Positions 1-10,550 of a stretch of 64,000 nt of DNA are shown here, piece by piece. A program made the translations under genes and the position numbers. The notes beneath the pieces were generated by a model, which ran no database searches, had not been told where the DNA came from, and saw nothing but the letters and a program-made list of their open reading frames with translations. The stretch comes from Atopsyche davidsoni (lineage: Eukaryota; Arthropoda; Insecta; Trichoptera; Hydrobiosidae): positions 7,875,501 to 7,939,500 of the forward strand of contig JAILWY010000014.1 of assembly GCA_022113835.1 (NCBI GenBank), written 5' to 3'. The number at the start of each line of letters is the position of its first letter. The first letter of the stretch is position 1.

Positions 1-2110
1 TCCCTTCTCAATAATATGAATATTTCTATTTATTCACCTAGATATGAACAAAAATAATAAATAAACCATATACTTTTTTGTATGAAATCGAATTTGTATT
101 GTTAAGTAACAATAATGTTAAAAGAGATTTATACGAAATTAAAGTATTTTTTTATTGCGTTTTTGTGGTCTCGTTTATTTTTGTTAGTAGAGAATCAAGC
201 AAAATAAACGGAGACATATATTTTTATAGCTATCCTAATTTTCTTTCTATTTTATCACACAAAAATATGAAAACCCGTCAGATTTTATTTACATTCCATC
301 TCAATATCCAGTGAGAGTGGGCAGAAAGGAGAGGACCATTATCCTTTTCAGCGAAGATTCGGTCCTTGAACATTGACTTTTTCATTTACATAACATCTCC
401 GCAGACGAAATTGAAAAGGAATCTATTGATCCTGTCGCAAGGACGGGGAGTTGTCCATCCTGAGAGAGCCTCGATAGAACTCAAAAGTATTTCTTTTTGA
501 TAAAATATTATGTCTCGCCCAACTGTGCTGAGAGACGCTCGAGTTTTTTTATTTTGGGTTTTGATATCTGCCTGACGACGGCGTAGGTTTATTTATTCTG
601 TCTCGTAAAATTGTGTTCATATTTAGATAGCAATGATGCGACATTCTCCGTAGCGATTTTTTCAATAAACACGCAGAAATTTTTCGCGTTAGAAAAATAA
701 TCAAAATTTTGTTTACTTAACAAGAATATGCTTTTTTCACACTAAGAACTCTTTGATGCAAACAGTTTTATAGCTCTCATAACATTCAAAGAATATTCAT
801 AATTTAATATTCTACTATAGCGCCACAAAAATAAAAAGAAACACGCAAACGAAATCAAACATTTCTATATAATTTAATTAAATAACTTGGTTCTTCAAGA
901 GCTGATTGAAATATAACGTATGAAACGCCAAGCATTTACCAGGGCCGTGTGTAAAACCTCAGTACTTAAGCCTGGCATAGAAAACGCTCTGAAATTATAA
1001 CATTCTGAGAGATGCGGTTTTGAATAAGTTCCGGGAAGCGGTGGTGAGGGAATTTTAAAGGCTGCCGATATTGCGAATCGGCTGGATATATTTCTATGAA
1101 ATCCCGAGCAGAAATATGAAATATTCGCTAGACCTCGCTAAAATGGATTGTGAACAGGTAGCGCTACGTGGTTATAGATTTTTCTTAGGTGTATGTATTT
1201 CGCGATCACACAAATCAACATATATGTAGATCATAAAAAAATATATTGATAATTTTAAAAAGTATGTTTCTTCTTGCTGATTAATTAATATACAGATCAA
1301 TATTTTTATAAGCTGAAAAAAAAGTGAATTAATACATTTAAAAGGTTGTTTGGTAATGTGTGATTGTTGTATTTAAAAAAAACAAATAGTGTATGGAACT
1401 CTAATAACTCAATTTAATAATTGTTCTCTGACTTCATAAAAAGTGATACAAAAAATAGTCACAAGTTTGTTTGAGTTTTGTTATATGAGAAAAACGTTAA
1501 ATGAAAATGTAACTATCGACAATTTTCCTTGAATAGTATTTTAAGTAAAATTTCAACGAATATATATTTTTATGAAAATGAATCCAACGCAAAACTTTTC
1601 TATGTTGCATAAATTATTATAACTTTATAGTTGAAAAAAAAAACATAAAACTTCTCTTGTTAGCTTTCCCATTGTGAAACTTACGCGACGAAAATAACTG
1701 GTACGTGACTTTAATGTTTCCGCCTCACTACTTGCTGGGAATTGAACATCAAACTTCCGTGAATTGCATCTAGCCCAGTACTTATAATTTTATTATTAAA
1801 GTATGCATTTGATTTACGCTATAAAATAGATAATAATTTCCAGAGTATATATATAGAACGACAACATTGTATTAATCTTTGAAATAACTGAGGAGAAATT
1901 CTTTTGCACCTTAATTCAATGTGTGTATTTTTTTTATTATTTCACAGTAGTATTAATTATAAATAGACTCGACGTCTCTGCGATACAAAAATAAGATAAG
2001 TTTAAAAAAAAGTTATACTACAGATTAAATTTTTAAATGTTTGATACAGTGATATTTTTGTATGAAACCATCATTGTTGAAATTGAAACAGGCGTGAGCC
2101 TTGTCTTATA
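1..2110. other. AT-rich non-coding stretch
   Basis: No supported gene. Short AT-rich reading frames occur, such as 78-314, but they have no recognisable domain or coding-like composition. Slightly GC-richer patches at about 300-480 and 940-1160 stand out from the background and could be conserved non-coding DNA. Nothing in them is recognised. Confidence 0.6.
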
Positions 2111-2121
2111 ATTTACTTGTT

Positions 2122-2190
2122 AGGATGGAAATCGAACTGGGAACCTCTCATGCAAGAGTCAATTGTTTAAGCACTGAGCCAACAAGCTGA
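2122..2190 (-). repeat. tRNA-derived SINE head
   Basis: Read on the minus strand this block has an A-box-like TGGCTCAGTGCTTA followed after the usual distance by a B-box-like AGTTCGATTTCC, with a GACTCTTG-like anticodon region resembling tRNA-Lys. The arms do not give a clean cloverleaf, so it is a SINE head or tRNA relic, not a working tRNA. The adjacent 2085-2121 shares words (aaacaggcgtgagccttgtc) with 6285-6310 and more loosely with 18460-18480, which suggests a dispersed SINE family. Confidence 0.5.
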
Positions 2191-2390
2191 CTGGTTTTAA
2201 TTTAATCGCATTAGGCCAGTCTTATTAAACTTTTTAATAGAAAACAACGCAAAATGAGCACGACAACGTTGACGAAGCTTCCCGGGACTGGTTGCTATAT
2301 GTTTCACATCTTCAGGAGAAATATCGATACATTGACTCACTGAATTTAATTGCAAATGAAACTCATTACATAAAGTTAGCAAACAGGTAA

Positions 2391-3584
2391 ATCGTTTTTA
2401 CCTACAAGTACCGTTTAGTTAATAAAATTCACTCCGAATTTGTTTTTCAAAACCAGTAAGTATATCTAATTGGAAAAAAATATTAATTAAATAGAGCACC
2501 GTATGATTTAGGAAGGGACAATAGGCATTAAATCGTTTGGACAAAAAAAGTTAATATTGCGTTCCAATATTTGGTAAACCTTTCAATATATTTAATCCGG
2601 ATAATATCAATATGTTATCCACTAGAGTATTGTCCGAAAATGCCATGAATCTGCGGAAATTGCGAAATGTTTTTCAAATGGCCAAATTTCGTCCGGCCTG
2701 AGAGGTTCCGAGGTACTTCAGCATCAACTGACCTATATATTTTCTTCCGAATAAATTGAGAGAAATTTCTAGATTTTTAATAAGAAGGAAAGTAGAGGCG
2801 CTTTGATGGATTTGGATCAAAATATTTTCTCAAAATTTTAAAAGAAACAAGAGTGTTTTTGACGGCTAGATGTAATTTTTAGTTTTTATTTCACTTTTTT
2901 CATATTTTTTCATAACGCTGCTTTTTTTAAGCTGTACTAATGGTATTGAAGCTATGTGGAAATTAATATCAAATCACGAGAAATAAAATTTGTAATATCT
3001 TTGGTTTTGTTAATAATGAAAAATTGCTGAAAGCGTTGCGATTAATGGAGTAAAAAGATATTTATTATGAGTTATCAAATGTAGCTTGTACTATTTTACT
3101 CAAACAATGTTGATGAATATCAATTTGGCTTTCAATTATTCAATACATCTTTAATGTAAAGAGTAATGACAGATTAAAATATTCCTGAATACAATTTTTT
3201 CAATGAGTCCTTAAATTTCATATATTCATTACCATTTAATATTTTTATGTGTACTTTTGTTTTGTTGAAAATGAGTTGAATCGACAGAAAAAAAATGTGC
3301 TGTTGAAAATATAACATTAGCAAAAAATATTATTTTAGTCTAAAATTTTTAACTTCTGAATAAATTGTTTTTTTTTATCTCGACTCATTTATAAAGCATG
3401 ACGTAACAAATGACCCGCGCGTTATATCCGGTATGAAAAACATTTTTTTAATGATTCTGCCAGGGAAATGAAATAAAAATATAATCTTGATCATTACACA
3501 CGTCTTATATTTATGAACGAATTATAAATGCAACATTGAGCCTTCAATTACGTCTCTATGCTTGTTTTTATGACTTTATTTTTC
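2391..3584. other. AT-rich non-coding stretch
   Basis: No gene, clear repeat or structured element seen. Confidence 0.6.
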
Positions 3585-3688
3585 GGGTGCCTTTCCTCAG
3601 AGGAGGTTGGCGACCTTCTCACTGAGCATATTCTTATGATGAGCCAGTGTTCAAGGATTTTTTTGGGAGAATAGTGTAGTGGGTCCCT
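3585..3688 (+). repeat. Dispersed repeat, copy 1
   Basis: About 100 bases (GTGCCTTTCCTCAGAGGAGG at the start, ATAGTGTAGTGGGTCCC at the end) recur with clear similarity at 61291-61394. Both copies keep the internal words TTGGCGACC, CACTGAGCATAT and CAGTGTTCA or a close variant. No coding potential or tRNA promoter is visible in the shared part. It is probably a non-autonomous mobile element common in this genome; the family is not identified. Confidence 0.55.
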
Positions 3689-5551
3689 CTACACAGAAGG
3701 TTGTTTAATGATAATCGTTTTTAATAAGAAAAATCAATGAATACATTCTTACAATACAGATTTTATACATTCAAATTTTTAAGTTGGATACTAAATGTAA
3801 CTTTCTCGTTAGATATTAAAAGATAAGACTAAATAGATATATAGAAAAATATATAGTTTAATATCAAGAATATTTTCATATTTTTTTTCTAAAATCAATA
3901 TTTGCCTAGTATTATTCAAATTAAAATAATGATATGTTAAGAATAAAATTTCTCGTACGTCATAAAATAATAACGTATATGACAGTCAAAAAAAGCACGT
4001 AAATAAAGCTTTTGTAAGAAGTTTGAATAAATGTTAGATATCGTAACATAAATAAATGAACTTTTCAGAAATGTAATAAATCCTGGGAAAAAAGTCATTT
4101 TTCTTATATGAGACAAATAATGATTACATACAGCGCGTGGGCTTGCGACATGCTCAATATGCATTCTAATTTGAACCGGCTCGGTGATGTAACGTACCTG
4201 TAACGTGACGTCAGGAGAGGCGCCGCGCTTACGTAAGGGGCTGTACGCGGAGAAATTTCATGGATTTTCAGGTTTCAATAGATTTATAACACAGAACCTG
4301 CATATTTCAATAAAGAATATCAAATAATGCTTCATCACTTATAAATACACGTTTAAAAATGATATACCTACTAATATATTAAATTTGATGCAGTCACACA
4401 TTTAAATTAATTCAAGGACAATAAAAGGTGTTTTTAAAAGTAATACTCGCATATTTTATTCTAGATTGTTTTCAATGTTATTTATGTATGAAAAAAATAC
4501 CAAAATATATCCAGGAAAAAATGTTAAATTTTGTTTAATAATTATTAGGCGTGAAAAAAAATTTACGTCGGTAAAAGTACACACTTGGGAGCACTTCGAA
4601 GAACAGTGACGTGCCGTGATTTTGGTCACTAGGCAAGCCCACGGGGAGAGAATTCTGAAAAACATACTGACAAATGAAAACCGCATTAAAAAATCCATAT
4701 GGCGTATAAAATATAGTAGTAGTTGCACTGGTCCTATGTTATTTTGCTGTAATAAACATTTATAGAGTAATAACCGGGCTGGTTTATTCATAATGCAACC
4801 TATATTCAATTTGAGTAATGTGATTTGGACTAGTCGATATAACAGCAACGCGTCTATAAAAAAATAAATGAATTATCAAGGTAGTGATAAAACGTTATTT
4901 TATATGTTTTCAGTAGATGTAATAATTTAATGGGTTCCTGAAATATTTTAACTAGCAGAGGTTGTCGGAATTTAAAATTGAGTTGCACACATGTTTCCCT
5001 AAAATATTTGTGTTGAAATTGAATTCGGCTGGCGATCATCAATTTTCAGTTTTTTAGAAACCAAGTGTAAAACACTTTAAAATAAAATCTATTTTGTATT
5101 AAACAAATTTGATATTTTATTTTAAAATAATTGTCATCGCGCTAGGCAATATATTTCATACGATCTAATTACACAAAATATTCACGCAAAACTTATTAAA
5201 TTAAACATATACTTTCAAGACAATTTTAAAGTATAAGTTTGTTTCAAATGTTTCAGTTTGCATTCGCAAGACATAACATGCAAAATGCTGCGAAATATTT
5301 GATTTTTTTGAAGTTTTCGGTACTCTAGATGGAAATTAGTTATTAGCTCCAAATTTTTTCACCATTATCAATCAATAACAGTCACAAATAATTGTTTGTA
5401 ATCAATTGTGCCTTATTTTCAAACTTTTATACTAATAATATATTGACTGAAAAAAAAAAATACTAAATTTAACAAGTGGTATATTAATACATGACAATGT
5501 AAAGAAATTCAATATTTTTGACAGAGAGTACTTGGTGGAATTTTATTTTAA
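3689..5551. other. AT-rich non-coding stretch
   Basis: No supported gene. A small GC-rich patch around 4170-4255 carries the two palindromic factor sites listed separately. The minus-strand frames at 3937-4164, 4456-4848 and 4854-5042 are AT-rich, unrecognised and probably chance. Confidence 0.55.
4206..4236. promoter_or_regulatory. CRE and PAR-bZIP type palindromes
   Basis: A perfect cAMP-response element palindrome TGACGTCA (4206-4213) lies 15 bases before a perfect TTACGTAA (4229-4236), within a short GC-rich patch. TGACGTCA is the known CREB/ATF site and TTACGTAA is the known site of PAR-domain bZIP factors (VRI/PDP1 type). Two perfect 8-mers so close in AT-rich DNA suggest a regulatory element, but no target gene is visible nearby. 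Confidence 0.3.
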
Positions 5552-5776
5552 TATTTTTAGTAAAATACTTGAGTGATTTTCCACATGTTCGTTTTTATTT
5601 GTGACCGGTTTCGCCAACCTTTCAAGTTGGCATTATCAAACAGAGTGAGATTTTATATATTGCTTATTATTATATAAAATCTCACTCTGCTTAATAATGC
5701 CAACGTGAAAGGTTGGCGAAACCGGCCACAAATAAAAACAAACACGTTGAAAATCACTCAAGTATTTTACTAAAAA
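5552..5776. mobile_element. Fold-back (MITE-like) element
   Basis: Two arms of about 108 bases form an imperfect inverted repeat around a very short centre. The left arm begins TTTTTAGTAAAATACTTGAG and the right arm ends with its complement, CTCAAGTATTTTACTAAAAA. Both arms contain GGTTTCGCCAACCTTTCA and the 3' word GAGTGAGATTTTATAT. There is no coding capacity. A diverged relative with the CCGGT...ACCGGT core lies at 34493-34605. This is typical of non-autonomous fold-back DNA elements; the flanks are A/T homopolymers, so a target duplication cannot be judged. Confidence 0.7.
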
Positions 5777-8700
5777 AAAAAAAAAAATTACATCACAATG
5801 TATAATTTTAATGAATGTAATTTTTAAAAACATTTTAATGTCTCTATTATTATGTACGAGTAAGTAAATTATTATTTTAAAAATTTAGTTTGGGCCGTGC
5901 GTTAATAGTTAATTATGATATATTCCGCACGGGATTAATTTCAAATTATGTTGAATATTTCAGTTTGTCCGAGCGGCCGGCGTATTCTGGCAAACTGAAA
6001 TATCCATTAAGGTTATCCCCCATCCCTTATATATTAAAGTTACCCTGAAGATGCGGTGCGGCGATACCGGCGCTGCAAACAAACAACCGGAGTGTCTTCA
6101 TTAGGCGCAAGTCTCCGGCAAATGTTGACTCAGGAGATAATACCGGGTGGTTTCGAAAATTTTACGGAGCAATGCACCGAAGCCTCTCGAGCAAGGTATA
6201 AATATGTACTGTTCAATAATTTACAGCACTGCCCCTTGTTTTGGAATTTTGTAAATTTTCTATAGCATTCTTGTTTTTACGACGTGAGCCTTGTCGTAAT
6301 TCGTAGCGCGTCGTATCACGTTTCAGCTACACACTCTCACGACTTTGTTTAGTTCGGCAAACGTAGTACCCTATTGTATAAAAATTTATATCGCAGACCA
6401 TATAATATGAGTAGCAAGCATTTGTAATTTTTAATCTACACAGTAATATTAAAAATATTATGTTAAAATGTTTCTTTCAGGGTTGGATTACAATCTGAAT
6501 AAACGCGTAAAACATCCAAATTTGCAGTGTTTTATTATTTCTGTGACTAAAATGTGGTCAGAAGAGGGTCTCTGATTTTTAAGAGAAAAATGAAACAATG
6601 CTTTTTATAAAATACCATTATTGTATACGAACAATAAAATTATAAATTTTATAATTTTTCGTAAGATTGCCTTTGAAGAAATGATTTTGTAGATTTAAAA
6701 AATACTCTAAATCAATATTAAAAAAATATATTAATGATGTCAGATTTACGGTATTATTATTTATTGTAATAATTTTTTTAATGTTTTTTTCATATAATAA
6801 GTACCAATAGCAGTATGTTTTTTGTACAAATAATTTTTATTCGTTTATTTTTATTCTTATTTTAGTGCATACTTATAAATATTTTCATTATTAACAATAT
6901 AATATTCGCATTATATTTTTTTCAGAAGCCACTCTTATGTAGCTCCTAAACGAAAGTTCATATAAGTTTCCTGTAATACTTAGGAATTTATTATATTTTT
7001 TGGCGGTGATATTTTGTTTGTTTACTAGAGTCTGACGAGAAAAATGTAGCAAGAGGGAATGTTTATCGCACATAAAGAGGACCCCTCGCTTTGTTTATTA
7101 TGTACATTCCGCGATATGTGACTCCAACTACTTTGTTTCCTCAGATAATATAGCCCAAAGATGCGTTAGGGGCTGGAAAATCAATTGACACTCAAATGCC
7201 TTGTACATCGCTAAATGATTTGAAAAAGAGTCCAAAGTCGTTTACTGCACTAACACAATATCGTTTTTTTATTTTAAGCAATTTTAAAAAACAGCAAATA
7301 TTTTTTTTTCAGAAGAAATGAGCAGTATTTTAATGGTATTTTGATATTATTTGTGTTTGTTACGATTAATTTTATAATATTGAATATTCGAGAGAAATAA
7401 TATAAATAAAGCCAAATAAAACATCTCAAATCGTTGCAATAAATAAATTCGTAGCAATAAGAAAATTTTTGAATCGATTAGATATAAATGTACGAATAAC
7501 TTTTTGATAATAAATAACTAAAAATAATATTAGGGTTTCTGTTTAGTACAGAAATATTCTTCCATAAAATGTAAAAGTTCCATCGTTTTATTATTTTGAT
7601 TAATATAAAAACAACACATTATTATCTGGGCACGTCCGTTTTTTTTCAATAAGATTATAATTACATAAGAAGCTGTAATTTTTAATCATAAAACTTTTAT
7701 TTCTATTGAAAAGTTAGAAAGTAAATTTTACTCTCAACTAATATTAGAATTATGATCAACTTTTATAAGATTAGGCTTTTCCAAAGCATTGCCTGCGGAG
7801 AGGCCTAATAACCTTTTAATGGTAGAATATTTCCAAAGTTGTTCCAGTTAAAAGACTTTTATATTAACGCAGATTAATAGGTTGGGCATCTCCTATATTT
7901 AATATTAACGAAAATATTTCTGATAATATCGAGAGGTTTTTTCGCGTCTTTTAAAGATGGAAAATTGAATTCGAAAAATTTATTCTTAAAGATACTCGCT
8001 AAAAAAATATGAAGCATCTTTCGACACAATCAATTTGGAATTTTATTATAAATTCGCGATATTAACTTCTTTTTTAAGTAAAATATCTCCACCTTTTCAG
8101 AATTTGTGTGCCGCCCCCTTGGTAATATTTCAATAGGTACCTACATAAAAATAGCTCCAAAGCTCTTTTTACTTTATGAAACTTTTATTAGTAAAGTATT
8201 TTATCGCCGAGGACGGATGTCACCGGGCGCTGGATGGCGTGATAAAATAGGTTTCCCGCAGCAGCACATCCAGTTAGATGTCTCGTAGATATGGCTCCAA
8301 ATTTGTTGAGGACGACCGCAAAGACTAGGAACTATGAAAGCCCAGTAACAGCGTGAAGCCGAGGAGTTGTGTAAAGTTGGCAGTTTTCCTGGCTTTGCTT
8401 AAGCTCTGAACCAACAGCTTTCGACTGAAACTAGAACCACCAGTATATAAAGTCAGCGGCTCAAAAATGTACGGTTTTTGGCTTGGAACTAGATTTATAG
8501 TAATCAGACACCAGCAACCTTTGGTATAGTAAAAATTGTAAAAGAAAACCAAACAGTTGATTTTAAAACACTAACGCAATAAAGTATAAAAAATGTCACC
8601 TGATTTGCGAAACTCTTAATTGTTTCTGTTCTCCTTGATTTTTAATACTTTTAGGCTCTTTTGTGCTACATATAAGGCAATAAAATAGAAAAGGATCGGA

Positions 8701-8940
8701 TAATGAAACAGTGTAACCAAAGCAGCGACCTTTCAATAATAATCTGTTTCAACATATTGTATTTGATCGGTACGCCTTCAAAAAATAAATGCGTTATTAA
8801 CTAAAATAACGCATTAAAATTAGCTAAAAATAAACATTAGTAACAAAACCATAATAACGTTGATAACGTATTGAAAGAATTTACTAAACTGGAAGGTAAA
8901 ATAACGTAGAAACAAGCAAAAATCAAACAATAATATGTTG
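5777..8940. other. AT-rich stretch with small GC-rich patches
   Basis: No supported gene. At about 5957-6005 the words ATATTTCAGTTTG and CAAACTGAAATAT form a 13-bp perfect stem around a GC-rich 23-base loop. A plus-strand frame at 6056-6265 is GC-richer than its surroundings but has no recognisable domain. About 7080-7190 and 8200-8470 are further GC-richer patches of unknown role. Confidence 0.5.
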
Positions 8941-9265
8941 TTACTAATATGATTAGGCACATTAGTTCATACATAGAAGATGATTCAAATAAACTCTCAG
9001 AAAAATATCATCGTGATTTGTGTGGGATTTGAACCCACATCCCCTGGCTTACATGGCCGGTGTACTAACCCTTGTACTAACGAATCACTTCCGTTTATCG
9101 AGAATTTTTAACAATCATACTCTAAATGTGAACCAATGTGCCCAGGCCAACCAATATTGAGTTTCTTTAAATCATCTTCTATGTATGAACTAATGTGCCT
9201 AATCATATTAGTAGTAATATAATAAACCCGTAATGGGTAATAAATACGCATCTGATTGACGTTAA
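8941..9265. mobile_element. Palindromic element with tRNA-like core
   Basis: Inverted arms of about 55 bases flank the element. The left starts TTACTAATATGATTAGGCAC at 8941; its complement ends at 9217 as GTGCCTAATCATATTAGTAG. The centre holds the tRNA-like block at 9013-9088. Beyond the right arm, 9218-9265 matches, inverted, the outer left flank of the related copy at 24571-24619, so the full element had longer ends. A truncated relative lies at 10411-10550. No protein is encoded; a non-autonomous element is the best description. Confidence 0.65.
9013..9088 (-). repeat. tRNA-Thr-like sequence (SINE head or pseudo-tRNA)
   Basis: On the minus strand this 76-base block can fold as a cloverleaf. 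It has a 6-7 bp acceptor stem (GTGATT with AATCAC), a D arm with GTAC/GTAC, an anticodon arm with loop CATGTAA (TGT in the anticodon position), and a perfect T arm GTGGG-TTCAAAT-CCCAC. The base before the anticodon is A instead of the nearly universal T, and the anticodon stem has a mismatch. The block also sits inside an inverted-repeat element and a relative occurs at 20428-20520. A SINE head or decayed tRNA copy is therefore more likely than a working gene. Confidence 0.5.
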
Positions 9266-9418
9266 ATAAAAATTTAGACATAATAATACGTTGGATATAG
9301 TATAGTTATATAGTATATGTAGGCTGGGGCTGGTGAATTCTCTCCGGCCTTGCATAGAGGTGGCCTTGAGAAACTCGCAATGGTGTTCCATTTTGTAGGC
9401 TAATTTTCTGAAGTATGT

Positions 9419-9440
9419 GACGCCCAGCGGTGGGCATGGA
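9419..9440 (+). repeat. Possible non-LTR retroelement tail
   Basis: CGCCCAGCGGTGGGCATGG resembles the GCCCAGCAGTGGG signature often seen near the 3' end of lepidopteran non-LTR retroelements. A weaker match (GGCCAGCAGTGGA) lies at about 32369. There is no surrounding coding remnant, so this is a short relic at best. Confidence 0.25.
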
Positions 9441-10145
9441 AGCGCAGAACTAAGGACGTGGAGTTGAATGACAAATTATGTATTCGAAAACTTACTGTCC
9501 AAAATCATTTTATAACGTACATAAAAGTAATGAAATATATTAAAAATATTTTTATTCCCGTTTATGGGTCGTAAACACTTTACTTACGACAGTAAAATGT
9601 TTTTTATTTGGAATTTAACTTTTTTTGACTTTTACTTCACATCAGCTATGAATTATTTTTTTAAACTCATGATTATGAACTATAAAAAATAAATCATAGC
9701 TGATGTGTCAGAATTTGTGTAAGTAACATATGCGTTAATCTTTCACATATTTAAATTTATTTAAGCACTGTTTTTAAAATCTTTATTTTCCATTTGTGAC
9801 CTTTACAATTTATAATATTTGGAGTTGAAAACTGCACATTTTACAAGATTACAAATAGTGTTGAGTAATTAAAAATTTTATAAGCTTGCATCTATTTCGA
9901 TAAAATATTTTTTTGCTAAAAACTTGCCTCCAATATCAATGTTATATTCAAAACAATATTCCAAAAAGTATTATTTGCAGGTAAAATACATTTTTCATGA
10001 AAAAATTAGATGCTATTCTAGGGCAATCAAGCCAAGTTACGTAAGTTTCCTGGTTGTATAATAACAAAAATGTTCATTTCAGCACTGCTTGAATAAAACG
10101 TGTTCAGCAATCTATACAGCTTTTAATATTCATGTTTTAGTTCAG
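9441..10145. other. AT-rich non-coding stretch
   Basis: No gene seen. A short inverted repeat, ACATCAGCTATGA at about 9640 and TCATAGCTGATGT at about 9694, could form a stem with a loop of roughly 45 bases. No protein or mobile element features accompany it. Confidence 0.5.
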
Positions 10146-10277
10146 GAAGTTGGACGGTTCCGAGCCGTGATTCAGTTTGAATGAAAAGTTGGGGTTACAA
10201 TGTGCAGCGGAGAAGAGGGGAGAGCGCGTCCTTTTTATTGATCCCGTGTTCTGTGCTGGAAGAGGTCAACTACACAG
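10146..10277 (+). CDS. Candidate exon of unknown gene (start-codon exon)
   Basis: A GC-richer block preceded by an acceptor-like TTTTAGTTCAG and followed by a donor-like ACACAG|GTAAAC. All frames are closed early in the block, but an ATG at 10181, just after an in-frame stop, opens a frame of 32 codons plus one base that runs to the donor (starts MKSWGYNV, ends EEVNYT). This would suit a 5' UTR exon carrying the start codon, splicing in phase 1. No partner exon was found and the protein is not recognised. A conserved non-coding element is an alternative. Confidence 0.22.
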
Positions 10278-10410
10278 GTAAACTATCTGATAACTATTAT
10301 TGCACCGTTTGCATTTCAGTATGAACAGGTATATATTAAGTTATATCAATTTTGTTAGACTTTAACTTATTGATTTAAAAATATCAATTATATATTCATG
10401 TCTATTTTTT

Positions 10411-10550
10411 GGATTGAACGTCAATGAAGTGCGTATTTATTACCTATTACAGGTTTTATATTATTACAAATATGATTAGGCACATTGTTTCACACATCCA
10501 AGATGATTAAAGAGATTCTCCGAAATATATCATCCCACACATATCACGAT
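10411..10550 (+). repeat. Truncated copy of palindromic element
   Basis: TGCGTATTTATTACC, GGTTTTATATTATTAC and ATATGATTAGGCACATT match, in order, the left half of the element at 24571-24799 with scattered changes. The inverted right half is missing. It is an old, decayed member of the family also present at 8941-9265. Confidence 0.55.

Noticed and set aside
2197..2382. 61-codon minus frame reading SPEDVKHIATSPGKLRQRCRA
   Set aside because: It looks somewhat protein-like and follows an acceptor-like TTAAATTCAG, but it abuts a SINE head and is not recognised. Its phase does not fit the 15.4-kb exon directly.
9013..9088. Functional tRNA-Thr gene
   Set aside because: The base before the anticodon is not T, the anticodon stem has a mismatch, and the block sits within an inverted-repeat element with related copies elsewhere.
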